From: Bacteroidota bacterium
GTDB taxonomy: Bacteria; Bacteroidota; Ignavibacteria; Ignavibacteriales; Ignavibacteriaceae
Assembly: GCA_022562275.1 (NCBI GenBank)
Contig: JADFPP010000019.1
Span: 1-47,769, forward strand
DNA: 47,769 nucleotides
Reading direction: 5' to 3'
Both the position numbers and the translations under genes were made by a program. Each line of letters opens with the position of its first letter. The stretch's first letter is position 1. Below are positions 10,210 to 17,192 of the stretch, piece by piece. A model generated the notes under the pieces. The model had not been told where the DNA came from, searched no databases, and saw only the letters and a program-made list of their open reading frames with translations.

Positions 10210-10410
10210 AATAACGGACAAAATATTTTACTTCCACCAAAATATAAATTAAGAGGTAAAGAAGTATTCATTAAAAAAATTGATGAGGATATAATTATCT
10301 TTACAAAAAAAGGTGGATGGGACTCATTATCCGGTAGTCTCGATAAATCTACTGAAGATTTTATGCAAACAAGAAATCAACCTGAACTTGAAAACAGAGC
10401 AAAACCATTT
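10210..10410 (+). pseudogene. VapB-type antitoxin remnant
   Basis: In the frame opening at 10210 the text reads NNGQNILLPPKYKLRGKEVF, then KKIDEDIIIF, GGWDSLSGSLD and DFMQTRNQPELENR. This follows the VapB antitoxin pattern (NGRSQAVRLPKEFRF-EVYIKK ... W..L..SLD.F..DFM..RNQP..QER). The usual N-terminal residues before NG are cut by an in-frame TAG (10207-10209), and the frame continues past the normal C-terminus into unrelated sequence up to 10554. No VapC toxin gene follows. It is probably a decayed orphan antitoxin. Confidence 0.5.
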
Positions 10411-10489
10411 AAATTAAATATCATTTTAATTAGTGTAGTGATATTTTATCTTTTTTTTAATATTTTAAGAATAAAAAATGAGGTGAATC

Positions 10490-10714
10490 ATGTTACGAAG
10501 ATTAAATGTAATAGTGGAAAAGGATATAAACGGATATTATGCTTATTGCCCTGAATTAGAGGGTTGTCATACGCAGGGTGAAACCTTTGATGAAGTAATG
10601 AAAAATATAAAAGAAGCAATTGAATTATATGTAGAAACGTTAAATGAAGAAGAAAAAAAAGAATTGCAAACAAAGGAAATAATTACTACAAGTTACGAGG
10701 TTTCACTTGCCTAA
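10490..10714 (+). CDS. hicB: HicB family antitoxin
   Basis: A 74-residue protein of the HicB partial-RNase-H fold, with the hallmark segment KDINGYYAYCPELEGCHTQG followed by ETFDEVMKNIKEAIELYVE. HicB neutralises the HicA mRNA interferase and usually represses the operon. The short length means there is no separate C-terminal DNA-binding domain, as in the small HicB subgroup. A good Shine-Dalgarno (GAGGTGA) sits just before the ATG. It overlaps the beginning of the hicA frame by 8 bp. The gene looks intact although its partner is damaged. Confidence 0.85.
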   Translation: MLRRLNVIVEKDINGYYAYCPELEGCHTQGETFDEVMKNIKEAIELYVETLNEEEKKELQTKEIITTSYEVSLA

Positions 10715-10901
10715 ATCTCCACGCCTAACTGCAGCATAAGCCGGGAAGATGTTGTTAAAAAGTAGATATAAGCTATTAAGAACTAAAGGCAGTCATCGTA
10801 TTTATGCAAAAGAAGAAAGAAGAATAATCATCCCCTTTCATAAAGGCAAAACTCTTCATCCCAAAATTGTTAAACAGGTACTTAAAGCCGTTGACTATTA
10901 G
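10707..10901 (+). pseudogene. hicA: HicA family toxin with an early nonsense codon
   Basis: The frame starting at TTG 10707 reads LPKSPRLTAA, then TAA (10737-10739), then AGKMLLKSRYKLLRTKGSHR and IIIPFHKGKTLHP to TAG at 10901. This is a HicA toxin: a double-stranded-RNA-binding fold with the catalytic His in KGSHRIY. The stop falls where relatives have Glu (TAAEAGKML), so one G-to-T change (GAA to TAA) would explain it. An ATG at 10749 could give a 50-residue product without the first helix half, but no Shine-Dalgarno is evident. The His is kept, so residual activity cannot be excluded. Confidence 0.75.
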
Positions 10902-10916
10902 CGGTGAATATTCTAA

Positions 10917-11219
10917 ATAATTCCTGGTATTGGTAATAAGCACAACCCTGCAAGATTAAATGAGAAATGCTATAACACAAAACTCCGTTTTAAACTTAGT
11001 AAGAACAAACGTTATTACTACCTAAAAAACCACCTTGGCAGTACTCGTCTTGGCGAAGGGCCAAGCCGTAGCCAAATAAGAATAACTTTAGATGAAAACA
11101 CAGATGTAGTTGGAGCACAGGATTACTACCCATTTGGCGAAGTGCTCCGTGGATTACCACCTGCAGGCACAAAATCATCACTTCGCTTTGAGAAACTTCG
11201 GATATCCCAACCCTTTTAA
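10917..11219 (+). pseudogene. Rhs core-domain fragment
   Basis: The frame that is open from 10917 to the TAA at 11217-11219 contains KRYYYLKNHLGSTRLGEG, DVVGAQDYYPFGEVLRG and SLRFEKL. Y(L)xDHLGSxR followed by YYPFGE is the signature of the Rhs-associated core that precedes the variable toxin tip. There is no start codon and no tip. Together with the 9.58-10.07 kb fragment it suggests one Rhs gene split and eroded around the two antitoxin loci. Confidence 0.7.
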
Positions 11220-11460
11220 TTATTTGCACAATCCACATATACGCATTAATACGAATAAAAAAAATCAGTATTAATACTGATTCGCTTAACACCCTAATAA
11301 TTTATCTTCATAAGTAATTAACAACTTTTTAAAATGGATAAATGTCAAATTGCTTAAAAAAGATAATTTTGTGTACCCCCGGTTATGCTTTAGCTTCGGT
11401 GTTACTGATAACCTTGCTGGTGGTAACATCAATTATGTGTCTCTTAATGGTTATATTTTT
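11220..11460. other. degraded coding remnant, no intact gene
   Basis: No intact gene is seen. On the + strand a frame ending in TGA at 11464-11466 reads plausibly as protein (CFSFGVTDNLAGGNINYVS) but has no clear start and overlaps the end of the MauE-like gene. It is probably another piece of the eroded region; the family is not recognised. Confidence 0.3.
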
Positions 11461-11904
11461 CTATGATGATGAAATACTCAAAAATCGTGAATCATATTTC
11501 ATTAGAATAAAACCTAAAACTACCAGGAATAAATTCTCACCTAATTTTAATAACCCTATCTTTGATCCGGCACTGGTTCCGAAACATCCGCAATCGATAT
11601 TCAAACCGCGTATGAGACTAATTCCGATTGCAATCATAAATATTATAATTAAACTTGAAATAATAAAAGAATTTTCTTTTACCAATATTCCAAACAGCAA
11701 CAGTATTCCTGCTACAAGCTCAGTCCACGGTAGAATAATTGCAAATATATTAACAAAGTGCAGTGGCAGTAATTTGTAATTATTTACTGCATCAGAAAAG
11801 GCAGAAGGATTGGAGATCTTTTCAATTCCGGCATAGATAAATATGAATGCTAAAAATATTCTAATTAGTAAAAGAAGATAATTATTAATAAATAATTTGT
11901 TCAT
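11461..11904 (-). CDS. MauE/DoxX-type redox-associated membrane protein
   Basis: A 147-residue protein with four hydrophobic helices. It starts MNKLFINNYLLLLIRIFLAF, has the YAGIEKISNP turn after helix 1, and has GLNIDCGCFG with Cys105 and Cys107 before the last helix. The CGCFG motif marks MauE-like members of the DoxX superfamily, which are linked to disulfide or electron transfer at the membrane. The ATG at 11904 is preferred; a TTG at 11919 would add five residues and touch the upstream stop. It is the second gene of a pair with a membrane-anchored rhodanese, which supports a redox or sulfur role, though the substrate is unknown. Confidence 0.85.
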   Translation of the reverse strand: MNKLFINNYLLLLIRIFLAFIFIYAGIEKISNPSAFSDAVNNYKLLPLHFVNIFAIILPWTELVAGILLLFGILVKENSFIISSLIIIFMIAIGISLIRGLNIDCGCFGTSAGSKIGLLKLGENLFLVVLGFILMKYDSRFLSISSS

Positions 11905-11919
11905 TGCATTGCTATTCAA

Positions 11920-12480
11920 TTACTCGTCTGATTCAACCGGATAATTATTATCCTGCCAATCAATCCAACCGTCAAAGAAAATATAAACTTGTTTATAACC
12001 CAACTCGAACAGTTTATCGCCAAGCATAATACTTAGATCACAATCTCTTCCATCACAATATGTCACTAGCGGCGTGTTTTTAGAAATTGATTGAAGGACT
12101 GATTTATATTCATCAAATTCATAATAGGGAAGTGAAATTGCACCTTTAATATGACCGATCTCATACTCGACATAATCACGGGCATCAACAAACAGAACAT
12201 TTTTATTGTAAAGAGCATAAGCTTGTTTTAATGTAATTGCTGCTGCTTCATCAAATTTAGCTTCAGAATTTGTTTTATTATTATCCTCGATAATTTCTTC
12301 AGTATTCTTTATCTCGGATGAATCTGTAGCCCAATTAAGTACTCTTTCCGATTTGATTAATGGAATCCCCTGGTAATTAAGATAATTAGTTGTTAAACCA
12401 AGAAGGCTGCTTAGAACAACTATAATAAGGACAGATGAAAAATTAATTTTCAAATTAAATGATATTTTATTGAGATTCAT
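11920..12480 (-). CDS. membrane-anchored rhodanese-like protein
   Basis: 186 residues: an N-terminal membrane anchor (about 15-35), a linker rich in Asp, Glu, Asn and Ser, and a rhodanese domain (about 82-182). The domain has FVDARDYVEYEIGHIKGAIS and the active-site loop TYCDGRDCDLS, with Cys142 as the persulfide-forming residue. Rhodaneses transfer sulfane sulfur; this one should face the periplasm given the anchor. The C-terminal FFDGWIDW segment is also typical. It directly precedes the MauE-like gene, with no gap if the TTG start is used, so the two probably form an operon. Confidence 0.88.
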   Translation of the reverse strand: MNLNKISFNLKINFSSVLIIVVLSSLLGLTTNYLNYQGIPLIKSERVLNWATDSSEIKNTEEIIEDNNKTNSEAKFDEAAAITLKQAYALYNKNVLFVDARDYVEYEIGHIKGAISLPYYEFDEYKSVLQSISKNTPLVTYCDGRDCDLSIMLGDKLFELGYKQVYIFFDGWIDWQDNNYPVESDE

Positions 12481-12507
12481 TGTTTAAAGATAAAACATAG
12501 TACTACT

Positions 12508-12533
12508 AAAAAAAAACCCTCAATTAAGAGGGC
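12508..12533 (-). terminator. Rho-independent terminator of tRNA-Leu
   Basis: Read on the minus strand, GCCCTC-TTAATT-GAGGG is followed by a run of nine T, about 10 bases after the tRNA-Leu 3' end. Confidence 0.8.
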
Positions 12534-12541
12534 TTGCAATG

Positions 12542-12627
12542 TACCGAAGGCCGGACTCGAACCGGCACCTGGAATAAACCAGACCAGATTTTGAGTCTGG
12601 CGCGTCTACCAATTTCGCCACTTCGGC
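12542..12627 (-). tRNA. tRNA-Leu (anticodon CAA)
   Basis: The reverse strand gives an 86-nt class II tRNA: acceptor GCCGAAG/CTTCGGT, D-arm GGCGAAATTGGTAGACGC, anticodon stem CCAGA/TCTGG around loop CTCAAAA (anticodon CAA, UUG codons), a long variable arm, and T-loop TTCGAGT. The 3' CCA is not encoded. A GIY-YIG ORF ends 1-2 bases from its 5' end. Confidence 0.95.
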
Positions 12628-12628
12628 A
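12618..12628. repeat. direct repeat copy 1 (tRNA-Leu 5' end)
   Basis: CCACTTCGGCA on the + strand covers the first ten bases of tRNA-Leu plus one flanking base. The identical sequence recurs at 12927-12937, so the two bracket the GIY-YIG ORF. Confidence 0.75.
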
Positions 12629-12865
12629 TTATTTGATTTTTTTTAAGAACTCTTTTCCAACACCAGATTTCAAGTATTTTTCTTTGGCTCTCGCTTCAAC
12701 TCTTGACAGAAAATTTTCGAAAAAAATCAGATTAAAAGGAGCGTAAGCTCTGGTTGTCTTTTCATAACCACTGTTGTGTCTATGTAGTCTTTCATTAAGA
12801 TTACTCGTTAAACCAACATAGATATAATTTCGAGTTTTGCTTTTTATAGCATAAACAGTATACAT
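12629..12865 (-). CDS. GIY-YIG endonuclease domain protein
   Basis: A 78-residue protein from the ATG at 12865; an upstream start at 12901 would add 12 residues in repeat-like DNA and is not favoured. It is a bare GIY-YIG nuclease domain: YTVYAIKS takes the place of GIY, YIYVGLTSNLNERLHRHNSG supplies the YIG and the catalytic Arg, and the final helix has EARAKEKYLKSGVGKEFL. Such single-domain ORFs are common in Bacteroidota next to tRNA and rRNA genes and are thought to be mobile or homing-like, without known host function. The stop lies immediately before the tRNA-Leu 5' end, and an 11-bp copy of the tRNA start lies on the other side of the gene. Confidence 0.85.
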   Translation of the reverse strand: MYTVYAIKSKTRNYIYVGLTSNLNERLHRHNSGYEKTTRAYAPFNLIFFENFLSRVEARAKEKYLKSGVGKEFLKKIK

Positions 12866-12926
12866 AATCTTAGTGCGCCTGCCTGCCGGCAAATCTAACA
12901 ATGGAGTTTATCACGCCAAGGCGGGA

Positions 12927-12937
12927 CCACTTCGGCA
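12927..12937. repeat. direct repeat copy 2 (tRNA-Leu 5' end)
   Basis: A second exact CCACTTCGGCA, 309 bp from the first, beyond the start of the GIY-YIG gene. It is followed by AGAAGT-A(n)-ACTTCT (12937-12955), a small hairpin. The pair looks like an insertion or attachment duplication around the cassette. Confidence 0.7.
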
Positions 12938-13021
12938 GAAGTAAAAAAAACTTCTTGTATTGAAAAATTTTCTTATAGAATAAATATAATAATTAAGGCG
13001 CATCAATTTAAAAAACTTATC

Positions 13022-13268
13022 TGCAGTAATCAATCTCAATTAAGTACATTGCATCTTGCTTTAAGACGTTATGTATAAATTATTTAACATTAGATGTGTT
13101 TCATAATAAATCAAATTACTGCAATGAGGCGATAGGCTACCTCCGGATATTGGAGTAAGAATATTCAATAATGACCTAATAAAGTTATTCTAGAAAGTAT
13201 CTGCCTCTGGCACAGATGTTGGATTATTCAAAAAAATATTAAAGCAATATTTTTGAATAAAGAGGCAT
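13022..13268 (+). promoter_or_regulatory. long structured 5' leader, possible ncRNA or riboswitch-like element
   Basis: Pairings seen by eye: GCAGTAAT (13023-13030) with ATTACTGC (13115-13122), enclosing CATCT/AGATG (13052-13056/13092-13096) and GTTA/TAAC (13068-13071/13085-13088); GAGG/CCTC (13126-13129/13140-13143) competing with CTCC/GGAG (13141-13144/13152-13155); ATCTG/CAGAT near 13199-13217; and TGCCTCT (13202-13208) with AGAGGCA (13261-13267), stacked on an AT-rich hairpin 13224-13260. AGAGG (13261-13265) is also the Shine-Dalgarno of the next gene. GAGGC (13126-13130) can instead pair with GCCTC (13203-13207), which would free it. No known riboswitch class was recognised. Confidence 0.5.
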
Positions 13269-13269
13269 T

Positions 13270-13473
13270 ATGAAAAAAAGCAGATACAATAAACAAATCA
13301 AAGATTCATTTTATGATGATATATTTTCATATATGAATCTCGAATCAACGGATTGCGAAGCACTATATGAAAGTGAAATAGAAATGGATCATTTCTTGGA
13401 AGATTATCATATCGACGATCTTGATTTATCGGATCTGGTTGATGCTTACATCGATGATATATCACTTATTTAA
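13270..13473 (+). CDS. small acidic protein of unknown function
   Basis: A 67-residue protein, not recognised. The N-terminus is basic (MKKSRYNKQIK); the rest is strongly acidic, with many Asp and Glu (FYDDIFSYMNLESTDCEALY, then EDYHIDDLDLSDLVDAYIDD), and has no membrane segment. Highly acidic small proteins include DNA mimics and partner inhibitors, but nothing here proves such a role. The ATG at 13270 follows an AGAGG Shine-Dalgarno that is base-paired in the predicted leader hairpin. The next small gene begins 28 bp downstream on the same strand, so the two are probably one unit. Confidence 0.6.
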   Translation: MKKSRYNKQIKDSFYDDIFSYMNLESTDCEALYESEIEMDHFLEDYHIDDLDLSDLVDAYIDDISLI

Positions 13474-13501
13474 TAAAATTTATAATTGAGGAAAACATTC
13501 T

Positions 13502-13720
13502 ATGAGAACGTTTATTGGCTTTGAAGGTAATTATGAAATATATGACAATGGTAAGGTTGTTTTGAAATTGGCAGATGAATTAGGGAGATGTAATGGAAAG
13601 ACTAAAAAATTTCCAAATGCAAAAAATATTGTTAACAATGCTGATAGAAGTGGAGTAATTCATCTTTTGCAGTTAATGAGGATATATAAATCATTAGGTG
13701 AGTCTGTTAGATTATTCTAA
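13502..13720 (+). CDS. small protein of unknown function, paired with the acidic ORF
   Basis: A 72-residue protein, not recognised. It opens [20 protein letters not shown], has a Lys/Gly-rich middle ([19 protein letters not shown]) and a helical end ([16 protein letters not shown]). The early strand pattern ([16 protein letters not shown]) resembles the start of NUMOD4-like or small beta domains, but the match is too short to assign. A GAGGAAAA stretch about 10 bases upstream is an acceptable Shine-Dalgarno. It overlaps the 3' end of the convergent glnS by 4 bp. Confidence 0.6.
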   Translation: MRTFIGFEGNYEIYDNGKVVLKLADELGRCNGKTKKFPNAKNIVNNADRSGVIHLLQLMRIYKSLGESVRLF

Positions 13721-15429
13721 TGTGTTTTACTCGCCTTTTCGATTTTAGCCCAGCTATCCCTCAATGAAACTATTCTATTGAATACTAATTTGTTTGGCTT
13801 CGAATCCACAGAATCCAAACAAAAATAACCTAATCTCTCAAACTGAAATCTGTCGATAGTTTTTAACTCTTTTAAAGAGGGTTCTAATTTACAATTATGA
13901 ATAACCTGAAGAGAGTTAGGGTTTATAAAATCCTTAAAATCATTTTCTTTATCACCTGCCGGATTGGTAACAGAAAATAATCTATCATACAATCTAACTT
14001 CTGCATCAATAGAATGTTGGGCAGAAACCCAATGAATCGTACCTTTTACTTTCTTTGAACTTGAACCCGAACCACTTTTTGTATTCTTATCGTACGAGCA
14101 ATGTAGTTCAATTATCTCTCCGGTAGTTGGGTCTTTAATCACTTCTTCACACTTAATTATATAAGCATACCTCAAACGTACTTCTTTTCCCGGAGCCAGC
14201 CGATAGAATTTTTTAGGTGGTTCTTCACGAAAATCATCTTTATCGATATAAATTATCTTTGAAAAGGGAAGTTTTCTTTTACCCATTGATGGATCTTCCG
14301 GGTTGTTGATGGCATCAAGTTCGTCAATTTTGTCATCAGGATAGTTATCTATTATAACTTTTAAGGGTTGAAGTACAACCAGTACTCGCTTTGTGCTTTT
14401 ATTTAACTCCTCTCTAATAATGTGTTCAAACGATGCAATATCAATTACAGCATCTCTTTTCGCAACACCTTTCTTTTCAGAAATATTTCTGATTGATTTT
14501 GGAGTATATCCTCTTCTCCGCATTCCTGATAATGTAGGCATTCTCGGATCATCCCAACCGTTTACATATTTACCTTCAACTAATTCCAGCAGCTTACGTT
14601 TACTCATAACAGTATAACTTAAATTGAACCTTGCAAATTCAATTTGCTGAGAATGAAAGATTTCAAGTTCTTCAATAAACCAATTATAGAGGGGACGATG
14701 ATTTTCGAATTCAAGTGTGCATATAGAATGGGTTATGCCTTCAATTGAATCGGATTGACCGTGAGCCCAATCATATGTGGGATAGATACACCATTTATTT
14801 CCAGTACGATGGTGAGATTCGTGCCTGATCCTATACATTATTGGATCCCTGAGATTCATATTTGGCGATGACATATCAATCTTCGCTCTTAAAACAAGTT
14901 CGCCATCCTTGTATTCTCCTGCTCTCATTTTTTCAAAAAGATCTAAATTTTCCTCTGTTGTACGATTCCTGTAGGGGCTTTCTTTTCCAGGTTCAGTTGG
15001 TGTGCCCCTGTATTTACTTGTTTCATCCGCACTGAGAGCATCTACATAAGCTTTTCCCTTTTTAATTAATTTTATTGCATATTCATAAAGCTCTTCAAAA
15101 TAATCTGAAGCATAATATTCGCGATCACCCCAATCAAACCCAAGCCATTTTATGTCTTCCTTTATTGAATCAACATATTCGGCTTCTTCTTTGGTTGGGT
15201 TAGTATCATCAAATCTAATATTACAAAGTCCATTGTATTCTTCAGCCAGACCAAAATTTAAACAGATAGATTTTGCATGCCCAATATGCAAATAACCATT
15301 TGGTTCAGGAGGGAAGCGTGTATGTACGCGCCCATTATATTTATTTGTTCTAAGGTCTTCCTCAATTATTTCCTTAATAAAATTGGAAGGTTTTGATACA
15401 GATTTTAAATTATTAGATTTTTCTTCCAT
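13717..15429 (-). CDS. glnS: glutaminyl-tRNA synthetase
   Basis: A 570-residue class Ib synthetase that charges tRNA-Gln with glutamine in the cytoplasm. The HIGH region is [17 protein letters not shown], followed by [13 protein letters not shown]; the KMSKS-like loop is VMSKRKL. The middle GIR-like and [20 protein letters not shown] segments and the C-terminal anticodon-binding beta barrels are all present, so it is full length. It lies downstream of gltX on the same strand, separated by a 153-bp inverted-repeat element. Its 3' end overlaps the convergent small ORF by 4 bp. Confidence 0.97.
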   Translation of the reverse strand: MEEKSNNLKSVSKPSNFIKEIIEEDLRTNKYNGRVHTRFPPEPNGYLHIGHAKSICLNFGLAEEYNGLCNIRFDDTNPTKEEAEYVDSIKEDIKWLGFDWGDREYYASDYFEELYEYAIKLIKKGKAYVDALSADETSKYRGTPTEPGKESPYRNRTTEENLDLFEKMRAGEYKDGELVLRAKIDMSSPNMNLRDPIMYRIRHESHHRTGNKWCIYPTYDWAHGQSDSIEGITHSICTLEFENHRPLYNWFIEELEIFHSQQIEFARFNLSYTVMSKRKLLELVEGKYVNGWDDPRMPTLSGMRRRGYTPKSIRNISEKKGVAKRDAVIDIASFEHIIREELNKSTKRVLVVLQPLKVIIDNYPDDKIDELDAINNPEDPSMGKRKLPFSKIIYIDKDDFREEPPKKFYRLAPGKEVRLRYAYIIKCEEVIKDPTTGEIIELHCSYDKNTKSGSGSSSKKVKGTIHWVSAQHSIDAEVRLYDRLFSVTNPAGDKENDFKDFINPNSLQVIHNCKLEPSLKELKTIDRFQFERLGYFCLDSVDSKPNKLVFNRIVSLRDSWAKIEKASKTH

Positions 15430-15445
15430 AATGTTTCAATTACTT

Positions 15446-15598
15446 ACTGAAGTTACGCAAAAACACCTATAACAGAAAAAAGATCCCGATTTGTCATTCC
15501 CACGAAAGTGGGAATCCATTTTTTCGTTTATTTTTGCATAGTGGATGCCCGCTTTCGCGAGCATGACATGCAGTTTTACGATTTTGCGTAACTTCAGT
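15446..15598. mobile_element. MITE-like element with 17-bp inverted ends and TACTT target duplication
   Basis: ACTGAAGTTACGCAAAA (15446-15462) is perfectly inverted at 15582-15598. Both sides are flanked by TACTT (15441-15445 and 15599-15603), as expected for a 5-bp target-site duplication. The 153-bp body has no gene but contains two hairpins: ATTCCCAC-GAAA-GTGGGAAT and a GC-rich one at about 15547-15562. The element ends overlap the gltX stop codon. Confidence 0.8.
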
Positions 15599-17075
15599 TA
15601 CTTAAATTAGTGTTGGGTACTTTTATCACTTCAAGTGCCCGGTTAATTCTATTAATTGTTTCTTCTTTACCTACAATATATTGCAGATCATATACACCGG
15701 GGCCCGTACCCATACCGGATACTGCAAGTCTGATTGGATGAATCAATTCACCATTTCCAATTTTCAATTCTTCTGCAGTTTGAGATAAGGCATTTTCAAA
15801 ATCATCCTTTGATGGATTATTAAGTAACGCAATATTTTCTAAAAATTTTGTTAAATGTTCAGGTGTGTCCTCTTTCCATTTCTTCCTTACAACATTTTCA
15901 TCGTATTTATTTGGAGGCTTGTAAAAATAAGGGCAATTGCTTATGAATTCTTTTACAAAAGTTACCCGCGGTTTCATTGCTTCTATTATCAAAAGCAAAT
16001 AATCATCATCAAAGTTTTTATCTTTATATTCGGAGCAGGACAATTCATCTTTTAACATTTGAAGAACTTCCTTATTCGGTTTTTTGCGAAGATGCTCAGC
16101 GTTTAACCAATTTAATTTTTCAATATTAAATACAGCACCAGATTTATGAACACGTTTTAAATTGAAGTTCTGAATCAACTCATCCATAGTAAAAAATTCC
16201 CTATCGTCGCCTGTGTTCCATCCAAGCAATGCAACAAAATTTATCAGTGCCTCTTTCAAATAACCTTTATTACGATAATCTTCCACCGCCACATCACCCT
16301 GCCTTTTACTTAGTTTAGATTTATCAGGGTTTAAAAGAAGAGGGAGGTGAGCAAAAACCGGCTTTTCCCAGCCGAAGTAATCATAAAGTAAAATATGTTT
16401 TGGTGTTGATGATAGCCATTCTTCACCCCTGATAACGTGGGTAACACCCATTAGATGATCATCTACAACATTTGCTAAATGATAAGTCGGAAAACCGTCA
16501 CTTTTAATTAAAACCTGGTCATCTACATTATTACTTTCGAATTCAACTCTTTCTTTTATGACATCATCAAAAATAATTGTTTTATCCGGTTCTACATTTA
16601 AGCGTACAACTTTCGGTATACCGGATTTAAGTTTTTTTTCAATTACATTTTTTGAAAGATGCAGGCAATGTTTATCGTATTTTGCCTGGGAAAGTTTTTG
16701 TTTTTGCTGTTCCGCTCGTAAAACCGTAAGTCTTTCCTTTGTACAAAAACAGTAATAAGCTTTACCGGATTCAATTAATTTATTTATATGATCATTATAA
16801 ATATTTAACCGTTCTGATTGCAGGTATGATCCCGATTTTCCATCAACGTGCGGACCTTCATCAAACTCGAATCCTGCCCATTTCAGTGTATCAATTAATT
16901 TTTCTGTCGCACCTTCGACAAATCTTTTTCTGTCCGTGTCTTCGATTCTTAAAATTATTTTACCTTTTTTATTGCAAGCAAATAAATAATTATACAGGGC
17001 AGTTCTCAAACCACCTATGTGAAGATATCCGGTGGGACTTGGAGCGAATCTTACTTTTGGTGTAACTTCTTTCAT
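15594..17075 (-). CDS. gltX: glutamyl-tRNA synthetase
   Basis: A 493-residue class Ib synthetase. RFAPSPTGYLHIGGLRTALYN holds the HIGH motif, IIRIEDTD-like text (ILRIEDTDRKRF) follows, and SKLSKRQGDV is the KMSKS loop. A C-terminal helical anticodon-binding domain is present. It presumably charges tRNA-Glu only, because glnS is adjacent. The last codon and the TGA stop (15594-15596) lie at and inside the terminal repeat of the MITE-like element, so the natural C-terminus may have been altered by a few residues. Confidence 0.97.
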   Translation of the reverse strand: MKEVTPKVRFAPSPTGYLHIGGLRTALYNYLFACNKKGKIILRIEDTDRKRFVEGATEKLIDTLKWAGFEFDEGPHVDGKSGSYLQSERLNIYNDHINKLIESGKAYYCFCTKERLTVLRAEQQKQKLSQAKYDKHCLHLSKNVIEKKLKSGIPKVVRLNVEPDKTIIFDDVIKERVEFESNNVDDQVLIKSDGFPTYHLANVVDDHLMGVTHVIRGEEWLSSTPKHILLYDYFGWEKPVFAHLPLLLNPDKSKLSKRQGDVAVEDYRNKGYLKEALINFVALLGWNTGDDREFFTMDELIQNFNLKRVHKSGAVFNIEKLNWLNAEHLRKKPNKEVLQMLKDELSCSEYKDKNFDDDYLLLIIEAMKPRVTFVKEFISNCPYFYKPPNKYDENVVRKKWKEDTPEHLTKFLENIALLNNPSKDDFENALSQTAEELKIGNGELIHPIRLAVSGMGTGPGVYDLQYIVGKEETINRINRALEVIKVPNTNLSN

Positions 17076-17192
17076 AAATTAATAAAATTTAGATTACCAC
17101 AATATTATACAATAATGAATCTTAAAAATAATATATTGGATATTAAAATTGAGAAGTATAACTGAGAATGAGACAATACTTGAAGGAAATAA

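Noticed and set aside
10363-10554. A 63-codon ORF with a hydrophobic segment
   Set aside because: It is the read-through tail of the VapB-like remnant in the same frame, without a Shine-Dalgarno.
11195-11280. FGYPNPFNYLHNPH in an alternative frame after the Rhs core, similar to the T9SS NYPNPFNP motif
   Set aside because: The following residues do not continue the sorting-domain pattern and the frame is not joined to a cargo protein; taken as chance.
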